The translations under genes were made by a program, and so were the position numbers. The notes under the pieces were generated by a model. It did no database searches. It had not been told where the DNA came from and saw only the letters and a list, made by a program, of their open reading frames with translations. A stretch of 43,702 nucleotides of DNA from Bacillota bacterium. GTDB taxonomy: Bacteria > Bacillota > Clostridia > Oscillospirales > Ruminococcaceae. Shown here in pieces: positions 15,701-21,175 of the stretch. The DNA lies in assembly GCA_023440965.1 (NCBI GenBank), contig JAEZRC010000005.1, forward strand, positions 1 through 43,702. Reading direction: 5' to 3'. Each line of letters starts with the position of its first letter. Within the stretch, counting starts at the first letter, position 1.

Positions 15701-16965
15701 AATGTGCTGATAATGTTTTTGATATTTGGGAAGAAACAAAAGCTGATAAGTTGACACAAATGGTTTTCTGTGATATTTCTACACCACATAACGATGGCTC
15801 TTTTAATGTTTATGATGATGTTAGAAATAAGCTTATTGCAAAAGGCATACCTGATAATGAGATAGAATACATACATAATGCTGACTCAGAAGTGAAGAAA
15901 AAACAGCTTTTTGGAAAAGTTCGTTCTGGTGAAATACGAGTACTGCTTGGATCTACTGCGAAAATGGGTGCTGGAACAAATGTACAACAAAAGCTTGTTG
16001 CTCTTCATCATCTTGACTGTCCTTGGAGACCATCCGACCTGCAGCAACGTGAAGGCAGAATTATTCGACAAGGTAATGAGAATAAAAAAGTGGATATCTT
16101 TACTTATGTAACAGAGAATACCTTTGATGCTTACTTATATCAGCTTGTTGAGAATAAGCAGAAATTCATATCACAGATAATGACTTCAAAGGCACCTGTA
16201 CGTTCTGCTGAGGATATTGATGACCAGGCATTGTCTTATGCTGAAATAAAAGCACTTGCTACTGGAGATCCTCGAATAAAAGAAAAGATGGACCTTGATC
16301 AGCAAGTATCAAAGCTTAAACTTCTTAAATCTAGTTATCTAAATGAAAAATATCTTCTTGAAGATAAAATTGTCAAATACATTCCTGAGCAGATAGCAAA
16401 AATCAAAGAACGTATTGATAACTATACTGCAGATATAAAGCATTTATCAGCTAATACAAAGCCGAACAAGGATGGTTTTTCTCCAATGATCATTAATGGT
16501 AATATCTATACAGAAAAGAAAGAAGCAGGTAATGCTCTTCTTGAATGTAAGAAGGAATGTAAAATTCAAGAAAAGCCTATTGGTGAATATCGTGGATTTA
16601 AAATGTCTATGGGTATAAGTGTATTTCAACAAAGCTATATAATTACATTAAAAAACAAAGGAGAGTATTCTTTTGAAATAGACAAAGATTCTTTTGGGAA
16701 TATACAACGTATTGATAATGCTCTTGATCGTATAAGTAAATTTAAAGATAGCGCAGCACAGGAGCTTGAGACGTTAACTGCTCAGCTTGAAAAAGCAAAG
16801 GAAGAGGTTAAAAAGCCATTTGCTCAGGAGGAACAAATGAAAACAAAATCAGAACGCTTGGCAATCCTCAATATCGAACTGAATCTTGATAATGACAAGA
16901 AATATAAAAATGCAGAGGAAGATAATGAATTGGCTATATCTAGCAACCCGTCTTTAAGTCGATAA
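9790..16965 (+). CDS. Giant N6-methylase / SNF2-type helicase, probable anti-restriction protein
   Basis: A 2391-residue fusion. Residues 1-240 form a conserved N-terminal region of ICE helicases. A polar, disordered stretch (about 250-390) follows. The methylase fold at about 880-1060 has SAM motif ILEPSCAVGNF and catalytic motif GNVPFG, a variant of NPPF. The SNF2 helicase has Walker A GAGKT (about 1595), DEAH (about 1757), GAGTNVQQ (about 2059) and QQREGRIIRQGN (about 2085). A coiled C-terminus ends in PSLSR. Methylase-helicase giants such as phage P1 DarB protect incoming DNA from restriction, and a similar role during conjugation is the best guess. An upstream TTG at 9745 is possible, but the ATG at 9790 has GGAG at correct spacing. 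A tnpV-like gene is nested in another frame at 10550-10951. Confidence 0.85.
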   Translation: MQKNFDKVKTELENQFNSIVGNPVIWMSFLKTASNNYKYPFEHQVLIHSRKPEAVACASIDFWNKHNRWVKRGTKGIPLLDYSTYNLKYVFDVSDTNSQTKPIYLWNADNYRNEIIISLEDSFGERLDKTLDFDNSLIEITKNAVDDNIQDYFSFLTEDIKKIAIASVQFIVLSRCNCSAEQQIETDDFINISKCKSIDSICDLGTAISDISEMLLRQIERTVVSEKKIEQLAIAISETLIHNQNNNQIGGQNNERTDITSNQNRRENGRNVDTSERLLHSRMGSESRTGGTTDSDNNVYEMESSISEKLSEERSLENVNERNIGNTPEGNRQTSNGDGGSPNKEDDEGTRLVGEIQSRTSDGMGGQDEQHQSLREGDSFKGSNILLKLPSQEVQIVTIEIKAKEKSFAFSISQEDIDAVLQRGSSFSEGKYRIFTYYKQNNSSKENASFLREEYGTGGSYPAVSNYPKKISQDHDSKGIRIRLGSIMEPDDEILLPWNNVAKRIGELIACDRYLSDKEKQGYPQYLAEIEKREKRNIIAEKMKEVFDKYDDREDSNLNSYAVNSCISCVYTGEPETFSLTMEGDYAYPILKEAFQTISQNDDELSERADEVLMDLESDLLSPLRNFSIEKETKPDRTTANYSISIGNEVYIGIDKYEILFLDDNYVKLYDENFPIINKEYSREEFEKLVRENPLNDDFIISDRKENVGTLELTNEHSKNNMDKFFDFIENLSQEDIDSNLIISVDDNILNNLEKESTLVNQTETTGINPIKASPRKRTATNDLFPEIPLSKRNQFVITNDNLGVASPSQKIENNIQAIKILNKLEEENRYATPEEQTQLSQYVGWGGLSDVFNETHSRYSELKQLLSDDEYSKARESSLTAFYTSPVIIRSMYQALEKLGFKTGNILEPSCAVGNFIGMLPENTKDSKVYGVELDSVSGRIAQQLYQKSSIAVQGFEKTSFPDSFFDVAIGNVPFGQFKVNDKKYDKNNFLIHDYFFAKALDKVRPGGVVAFITSKGTLDKKNGSVRKYIAQRADLIGAIRLPDNAFKANAGTEVTSDIIFLQKLDRLMDIEPNWVHLGKDENGIVMNEYFIDNPDMILGTMEMQSTAYGFDSTCKAYSDQSLEELLNGAISNINGQITEVEFDDLEEDEDNSIIADPSVRNYSYTIYDGQVYFRENSRMFPQDNLPVTTISRIKGLIEIRDTLRTLIEYQTEDYSDNDIQFKQNEINNLYDNFVEKYGLITSRANSSAFAQDSAYPLVYSLEVIDDDGNFIRKADIFTKRTILKHVPVTHVETSSEALAISLAEKARVDINFMSSLTDKTSETIVSELRGVIFKNVTGDNSQVISREIFDINSFPYVTADEYLSGNVRNKLKFVKGISAMMPELADELIVNIKALEQVQPDDLLPAEISVRLGATWIPSDDIERFVFETLETPRYAQYKINVHYYQKTAEWQIEGKNQDRVNIKANNTFGTHRINAYKIIEETLNLKDVRIYDYHIDADGKRIQELNKKETTIAQQKQEAIKTAFQEWIWKDQQRRERLCRKYNDEFNNIRTREYNGSHLVFGGINPEINLREHQVNAIAHILYGGNTLLAHVVGAGKTFEMVAAAMESKRLGLCQKSLFVVPNHLTEQWASEFIQLYPGANILVTTKKNFETKNRNRFCARIATGDYDAVIMGHSQFEKIPMSIERQERILQDQLDEIMEGIEDLKRSNAENFTIKQLEKTKKNVELKIEKLNDQSRKDNVVTFEELGIDRLFVDEAHNFKNLFLYTKMRNVGGIAQTEAQKSSDLFMKCRYLDELTDGKGVIFATGTPISNSMVEMYTMQRYLQFDKLSEMRLTHFDSWASTFGETETAFELSPEGTGYRAKTRFSKFYNLPELMSMFKEVADIQTADMLKLPVPDVEYHNIALKPSELQKEIVSSLSERADKIRNREVEPQIDNMLKITNDGRKLALDQRLINDEFPDDNNSKTNKCADNVFDIWEETKADKLTQMVFCDISTPHNDGSFNVYDDVRNKLIAKGIPDNEIEYIHNADSEVKKKQLFGKVRSGEIRVLLGSTAKMGAGTNVQQKLVALHHLDCPWRPSDLQQREGRIIRQGNENKKVDIFTYVTENTFDAYLYQLVENKQKFISQIMTSKAPVRSAEDIDDQALSYAEIKALATGDPRIKEKMDLDQQVSKLKLLKSSYLNEKYLLEDKIVKYIPEQIAKIKERIDNYTADIKHLSANTKPNKDGFSPMIINGNIYTEKKEAGNALLECKKECKIQEKPIGEYRGFKMSMGISVFQQSYIITLKNKGEYSFEIDKDSFGNIQRIDNALDRISKFKDSAAQELETLTAQLEKAKEEVKKPFAQEEQMKTKSERLAILNIELNLDNDKKYKNAEEDNELAISSNPSLSR
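10550..10951 (+). CDS. tnpV: TnpV-family protein nested in the methylase-helicase gene
   Basis: A 133-residue frame (+1 relative to the host gene) lies wholly inside the 7.2-kb gene and has its own TAGGAGGA site 7-8 bp before the ATG. The protein reads as a folded, conserved family: DYYIPEW near residue 25, YMRWRAQYLKNYQ, then MEWVGKMNNIRA and EIVLKEVIYS at the end, which I recognise as the TnpV family first named in Tn4451-type transposons. The overlapping part of the large protein is polar and repeat-like, as expected if the small frame carries the constraint. The function of TnpV is poorly known. Confidence 0.7.
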   Translation: MNEQTLPATKIDEKTGETLILVNDYYIPEWAVKAEQEEQQIPTTMYMRWRAQYLKNYQKNVHLKMLMNGTLETHLKEIDRQATEMEEALTKKMMKEQGLSEKFKAEHQMEWVGKMNNIRACVKEIVLKEVIYS

Positions 16966-17035
16966 AGAAAGGAGAATTTGTCCCGTTTAGTTTTCCACAG
17001 AATAGTTCACGATAGTTTCGAAAAAGAGAAGTCTA

Positions 17036-17120
17036 AGCAACACTTATTCGTGTCGCTTTTTCTTTCTGAAATCAATTTGACATATTTGGTAAATTAATGT
17101 AGAATGGAGGTGGTAAAATG
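17036..17120 (+). promoter_or_regulatory. Terminator-promoter module, copy A
   Basis: A terminator hairpin AGCAACAC (17036-17043) / GTGTCGCT (17050-17057) with T-tail is followed by a promoter with TTGACA (17077-17082), a 17-bp spacer and TAGAAT (17100-17105), then GGAGGTGG before the ATG at 17118. It ends the methylase-helicase transcript and starts the cargo block. A close relative of the whole module is at 18806-18891. The 70 bases between the large gene and the hairpin hold nothing recognisable. Confidence 0.75.
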
Positions 17121-17510
17121 AAAATACTGTATTTTATATATTTAATCATTTTATTAACGGACTTATATATTTTGATAAGAAGCATAATTTGTTTAATAAA
17201 AAAGTGCACATACCAAGGTTCCTATTTTAATCAGCTTGTTGTTACGTTACTTATAATCTTCTCATATTTCGCCTGCAAATTTTTAAATTATGAGATTACA
17301 TTATTATTAATAGTATTAGTTTTCTCTTATTTATGTTTTGCTATTGAAAGTATAATTCAGTTAAAAGCACCGGTCTTCTTCATACTAATTTGTATGGCAT
17401 ATGGAGTAATTGAAGGGAAAAATGGATTTGGCATCACGATAATTTTATGTTTTTATCAGTTAGCTTTGGAAATTAGTATATACTTATTACGAAATAAGAA
17501 AAGCAGGTAA
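17118..17510 (+). CDS. Small hydrophobic membrane protein
   Basis: A 130-residue protein of unknown family. Four hydrophobic stretches separated by short polar turns suggest about four membrane helices, starting at the N-terminus (ILYFIYLIILLTDLYILI). It has its own promoter and GGAGGTGG site and is followed 5 bp later by another membrane protein, so the pair probably acts together. It is lower in GC than the neighbouring conjugation genes, which suggests later-acquired cargo. Confidence 0.6.
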   Translation: MKILYFIYLIILLTDLYILIRSIICLIKKCTYQGSYFNQLVVTLLIIFSYFACKFLNYEITLLLIVLVFSYLCFAIESIIQLKAPVFFILICMAYGVIEGKNGFGITIILCFYQLALEISIYLLRNKKSR

Positions 17511-17515
17511 TTTAA

Positions 17516-18313
17516 ATGGGTAAGGTATTTAAATTTCTTAAATCTGTCTTTAAAGCAACTTGGAAAATACAACAAAGAATAGTTTCCTATGCCGCAAAAA
17601 GAAACACGTCAACAAAGCTTCAAAAAATAATTAAAAAAATCGAATTGTTTAGTACTATATTATTTATAGTCTTTTTCGTATTGGCAGTACTTACAAAACT
17701 AAATATTATCAGTTCAATACTTCCAATAGTTGCGCTAATATACTTAATTTCCCCTTTTTTAAAATCTTTAGAAGCACCTTTTATTTCTATACGTGGATTT
17801 ATTAGGAATGGAATCCTAATGATTATAATTATGGAATTTGTTATCTTAATTATAGTATTTAAATTTTGGAGAAGTTTAGAATTTTCAACAATTAAATGTT
17901 TGATTACTATAAGCATTGTTTATTTTATATTGTGGTGTTTTTATAGTCTTCTTGCAAATAACAAGATGAGCAAATTAATCAATACTTGTAATGCCGCATT
18001 ATTTTCTATTTTTACACTTATTTTCAATTTGATACTTAATTACCTACCTAGTAATTTGAGTAATTACGAAACATTTAAAGAAATTAAATTACCAGAAGGT
18101 TTTACACATAAGCAAATTTTGTCTTTATGCGTCTCGTTACTATTATTTTTTCCTTTAATAACAAATATACTTGCTGCTACCTTGTGTGCAATAAAAGGTT
18201 ATTGGATAGATAAATATAACAATGGCAATGATATAAGTGAAGAAATGATAAATCAAGAAATAGCAAAAATAAAAAATGAGACAGATATTCAGGAGAGTTT
18301 AAGCAAGATATAA
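17516..18313 (+). CDS. Multi-pass membrane protein, unknown
   Basis: A 265-residue protein with a basic N-terminus (about 40 residues, KSVFKATWKIQQR) and roughly six hydrophobic segments between residues 45 and 225, then a polar acidic tail (NDISEEMINQEI). I do not recognise a family. It is paired with the preceding membrane protein. The two could form an immunity or exclusion type cargo, but nothing in the sequence proves that. Confidence 0.6.
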   Translation: MGKVFKFLKSVFKATWKIQQRIVSYAAKRNTSTKLQKIIKKIELFSTILFIVFFVLAVLTKLNIISSILPIVALIYLISPFLKSLEAPFISIRGFIRNGILMIIIMEFVILIIVFKFWRSLEFSTIKCLITISIVYFILWCFYSLLANNKMSKLINTCNAALFSIFTLIFNLILNYLPSNLSNYETFKEIKLPEGFTHKQILSLCVSLLLFFPLITNILAATLCAIKGYWIDKYNNGNDISEEMINQEIAKIKNETDIQESLSKI

Positions 18314-18374
18314 TCATTAATATTAGAATAAAAATCAGTATACTCATCTCATATTTATTATAAAGGAGAAAACT

Positions 18375-18806
18375 ATGTACTGGGATATAAAAAAAGAAAC
18401 TGATAAAAAGTATGATACTCTTCCTTCAATGAAAAATATGATGGAGAAAAAACCAGTAATCAAAACATTATATTTTTTAGATTCTGAGTTGTATCAACAA
18501 TATATAAATCTTGAACAAGAAATTATTTTGCAAAAAAAATTAGGTACTAAACGCTCAGGCAGAACACGTGAAATAATTGCAGAAGCTTTACAGGTTTCAA
18601 CTTCGCAAGTATCTAAAATGGAAAAAATAAATCGTTATGCTATTGATGAGATTAAAAATGCTGTATGCACTGATAAAATGAGTATATCTACCGCGAATGA
18701 TGTTGCAAAACTATGTGCATCTGAACAAACAGAATTAGTTTCCAAAATACCGTTAAGCGAAATATCTGCTAAAAGGATTAAAGAATATTATCAAGAAGAG
18801 ATCTGA
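18375..18806 (+). CDS. ParB-like HTH protein lacking the nuclease-like N domain
   Basis: A 143-residue protein whose middle (RSGRTREIIAEALQVSTSQVSKMEKINRYA) is the helix-turn-helix seen in ParB/KorB-type plasmid proteins, with the following SISTANDVAKL segment also as in that family. The N-terminal ParB box is missing. It probably binds DNA as a regulator of the cargo block or as an auxiliary partition factor. It starts behind AAAGGAGA, and its stop codon abuts the terminator at 18806-18827. Confidence 0.6.
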   Translation: MYWDIKKETDKKYDTLPSMKNMMEKKPVIKTLYFLDSELYQQYINLEQEIILQKKLGTKRSGRTREIIAEALQVSTSQVSKMEKINRYAIDEIKNAVCTDKMSISTANDVAKLCASEQTELVSKIPLSEISAKRIKEYYQEEI

Positions 18807-18891
18807 GCAACACATAATTGTGTTGCTTTTTCTTTTTCTTAAAGTAATTTGACACTTTAGGAAAAATATAGTAAAATTGAGGTGAAAAATG
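18806..18891 (+). promoter_or_regulatory. Terminator-promoter module, copy B
   Basis: The perfect hairpin AGCAACAC (18806-18813) / GTGTTGCT (18820-18827) with T-tail is followed by a promoter with TTGACA (18849-18854), a 17-bp spacer and TAAAAT (18872-18877), then GAGGTGA before the ATG at 18889. By eye it aligns along its whole length with copy A at 17036-17120, including the CTTTTTCTTT tail and AATTTGACA. Confidence 0.8.
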
Positions 18892-19230
18892 AATAGAGTA
18901 AATACAAACGCACATATATCGTTGCGTCAAATAATTGAACCATATGGTAATTGGTTTGACAATAAGAAGGACAATGTTCAAGCACTTATGGCTCTCAAAT
19001 CGTTTATACATGAATTGTCAAATATGAAATGTGATACATCCTATGCATTTACAAATGAACATTTTTCCTATGCACATTATTTAGTTAATATTAAGACTGC
19101 GTTGGATGAGGAGCTATATAGCCGAGCTTGTAATGAAATTATTTCATTATTACATCATGAAGTTTACTGTTTACAACCTCGCATTAAGAATAATCTTTTG
19201 GATTTGCTTTTAAAATATATAAAGGTGTGA
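18889..19230 (+). CDS. Hypothetical protein, 113 aa
   Basis: No family recognised. It appears soluble and helical, with SLRQIIEPYGNWFDNKKDNVQ near the N-terminus and a C-terminal helix (IKNNLLDLLLKYIKV). It has its own promoter (18849-18877) and lies 4 bp before the next gene, so the two are probably one operon. Confidence 0.55.
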   Translation: MNRVNTNAHISLRQIIEPYGNWFDNKKDNVQALMALKSFIHELSNMKCDTSYAFTNEHFSYAHYLVNIKTALDEELYSRACNEIISLLHHEVYCLQPRIKNNLLDLLLKYIKV

Positions 19231-19234
19231 TTTC

Positions 19235-19900
19235 ATGTTGTTTTTTAAAAAATCTGCGAACGTTATTATTGAACCACAAACTAATAATAATATAGAATTT
19301 ACTAATGCAATAAGATACCTTAATCAAATATTGCAGTTTAATGAAACATTAGAAACAAAAATAGACAATATTAATTATTTTTTAGAAGTAGTGAAAAAAG
19401 ATCTACAATACGAAATGTTGGCAGATATTTTTTACTCTGATGTTTCAAAAAATGCTACAAAACTTATCTCCAATTATTATATTGATGAAAACGGAAATGA
19501 TTTTCATATAGGCACCGAAAAATATAAAGAAGTTGATACAAATATTATAACAACCATTACAGGTCCTCATAATATAAAAGGAATGAACCGTGCTGTCAAC
19601 GTCATTAACCGTGATGGATTTGAGTATAGAAATGATAATCATAGAGCTTTCTACTATCCTTTTTTAAACCTATGTATTGTATACGGTGGCAATCATTCAA
19701 TAAGTGCTGGTATTGTAAAAAAACAAGCAAAACTTCCAGCACGCATTTGTAATGATATAAGCCTTTTTCCACATGTTTATACAGACGGAACATACTGGTA
19801 TAATACACATACAAATGAAAAGAGTATACCGGTATTAGATTTTAGAATGGCAGTATTATATGAAGCCGCAAAATTGAAGTATTATCTTATATCCAATTAA
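19235..19900 (+). CDS. Conserved mobile-element protein, possibly DUF6710
   Basis: A 221-residue soluble protein. The strongest block is residues about 110-185: GPHNIKGMNRAVNVINRDG, then CIVYGGNHSISAGIVK, IPV and LDFRMAVLYE. The Gly-Asn-His-Ser and repeated His/Asp positions give it the look of an enzyme. It recalls the DUF6710 family of mobile-element proteins, but I cannot confirm this without a search. It forms an operon with the preceding 113-residue gene. A start at 19235 follows GGTGTGAT. Confidence 0.5.
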   Translation: MLFFKKSANVIIEPQTNNNIEFTNAIRYLNQILQFNETLETKIDNINYFLEVVKKDLQYEMLADIFYSDVSKNATKLISNYYIDENGNDFHIGTEKYKEVDTNIITTITGPHNIKGMNRAVNVINRDGFEYRNDNHRAFYYPFLNLCIVYGGNHSISAGIVKKQAKLPARICNDISLFPHVYTDGTYWYNTHTNEKSIPVLDFRMAVLYEAAKLKYYLISN

Positions 19901-19919
19901 AATATTTTTCCAATTGCCA

Positions 19920-19948
19920 TTGACATTATACCGATACACCGTTATAAT
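19920..19948 (+). promoter_or_regulatory. Consensus promoter for the HTH / CAP-lipoprotein pair
   Basis: TTGACA (19920-19925) and TATAAT (19943-19948) have a 17-bp spacer, and AGGGGGA precedes the ATG at 19969. It is a perfect sigma-A promoter, so the small regulator downstream may repress it in turn. Confidence 0.85.
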
Positions 19949-19968
19949 GTTCTTAAGGGGGAATACAT

Positions 19969-20181
19969 ATGAATATCAATCAGATTTTATCTGAAAAAAA
20001 CATGAGTATATACAAGCTCGCAAAGTTAAGCGGTGTACCTTATTCAACAGTTAATGATGTATGTAACAATAAAACCTCCATAGCTAAGAGTACAGCTGAA
20101 ACAGTATATAAGCTTGCAAAAACTTTAAATGTAAGTATGGAAGCTCTGATTGAAGATCAGATAAAAACAGATAACTTTTAA
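19969..20181 (+). CDS. Small XRE-family regulator
   Basis: A 70-residue single-domain Cro/CI helix-turn-helix protein (MSIYKLAKLSGVPYSTVNDV, then KSTAETVYKLAKTLNVSMEAL). It would bind DNA as a dimer; the promoter just upstream is the natural target. It is followed 11 bp later by the CAP lipoprotein gene. Confidence 0.85.
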   Translation: MNINQILSEKNMSIYKLAKLSGVPYSTVNDVCNNKTSIAKSTAETVYKLAKTLNVSMEALIEDQIKTDNF

Positions 20182-20192
20182 GGAGGATCTAT

Positions 20193-21087
20193 ATGGACAA
20201 TAATAAAAGAAATGCGATTATAATAACTCTAGTTATTTCAACAGCATTTACATTGACAGCTTGTGGTGATAAACCTTCTTCTAATTCTTCTTTTTCTGAT
20301 AGTGATTCATCCTATTCTGCATCAGTAGATATAATTAATAATAATATCAATGATGATAGTATACCAATTGATCAGCCTGTAATAACAACAGCAACAACTA
20401 AGTCTGATAGCAAGCAACCTTCTGCAACACCACAAACAACTACACCAAAAACTTCTACGAAGTCACCAGTTACGACAACCAAGTCGCAGGCGGTAATTTC
20501 TCCGCCGGTAACAACGCAAGTTCCTGCAAAGAAACTTATCGTTCCTACTGCTGCACAATGTCAGGTTATTGAAAATGAAATAATCAGGCTTGTTAATCAG
20601 TATCGAGCTTCAAAAGGTTTGTATGCGCTTACAGTTGAAAACAAACTTATGCAAGCTGCAGGAATAAGAGCAGAAGAAGCTTCAAGACCAAACTGTTATT
20701 GTCATAACAGACCAGATGGATCAAAATTGGAGTACAGTTTTAACAGATGTACAGTATGGTGAGCCATATACAGATTACTATTATGGCCCTAATGGTGAAA
20801 TATTAAGCCGCCAAGCTTATAGTGCTGGTCCAGGAGCTGAAAATTTAGCAAGTAGAAGTACATTAAGCATAAATCAACAATTCTTTTTTAATTGCACAAA
20901 TGCAGAGCTTTTACAAATTGCAAAAAGTATGTTTGAAGGTTGGAAAGCTTCTCCTGATCATAACAAGAGTATGGTAAGTACTATATATACGAAAATTGGT
21001 GTTGGTGTGTATGCAAAAGCAGAAACAACTTTGCAAAACGATAAAGACATTGGTTTTTATGGTATACAAACATTTACTCAAAAGTAA
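20193..21087 (+). pseudogene. CAP/SCP-domain lipoprotein interrupted by a frameshift
   Basis: The 5' part (20193-20762) encodes a lipoprotein signal peptide with lipobox LTAC, a Ser/Thr-rich linker (repeated TTT and SPV motifs) and the first half of a CAP domain (IIRLVNQYRASKGL, RAEEASRPN, HNRPDGS). The reading frame then ends. The rest of the CAP domain (WSTVLTDVQYGEPY, AGPGAENLAS, FEGWKASPDHNKSM, GVGVYA, GFYGIQTF) is in the next frame to 21087. Removing one A from the AAAA at 20723-20726 would restore RPDGSNWSTVL, the expected family sequence. It is therefore a one-base disruption or a sequencing error. Intact relatives are extracellular proteins of unclear enzymatic role. Confidence 0.8.
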
Positions 21088-21102
21088 TTCATACAGATAT
21101 TT

Positions 21103-21132
21103 AAAAGAACGTTCTTTATAGAGCGTTCTTTT
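21103..21132 (+). terminator. Rho-independent terminator
   Basis: AAAAGAACG (21103-21111) pairs with CGTTCTTTT (21124-21132), followed by more T. It separates the CAP lipoprotein from the adhesin gene. Confidence 0.75.
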
Positions 21133-21175
21133 TTATATATAAAAATTATAAGAGACAAGAAAGGAAATGACTCCA

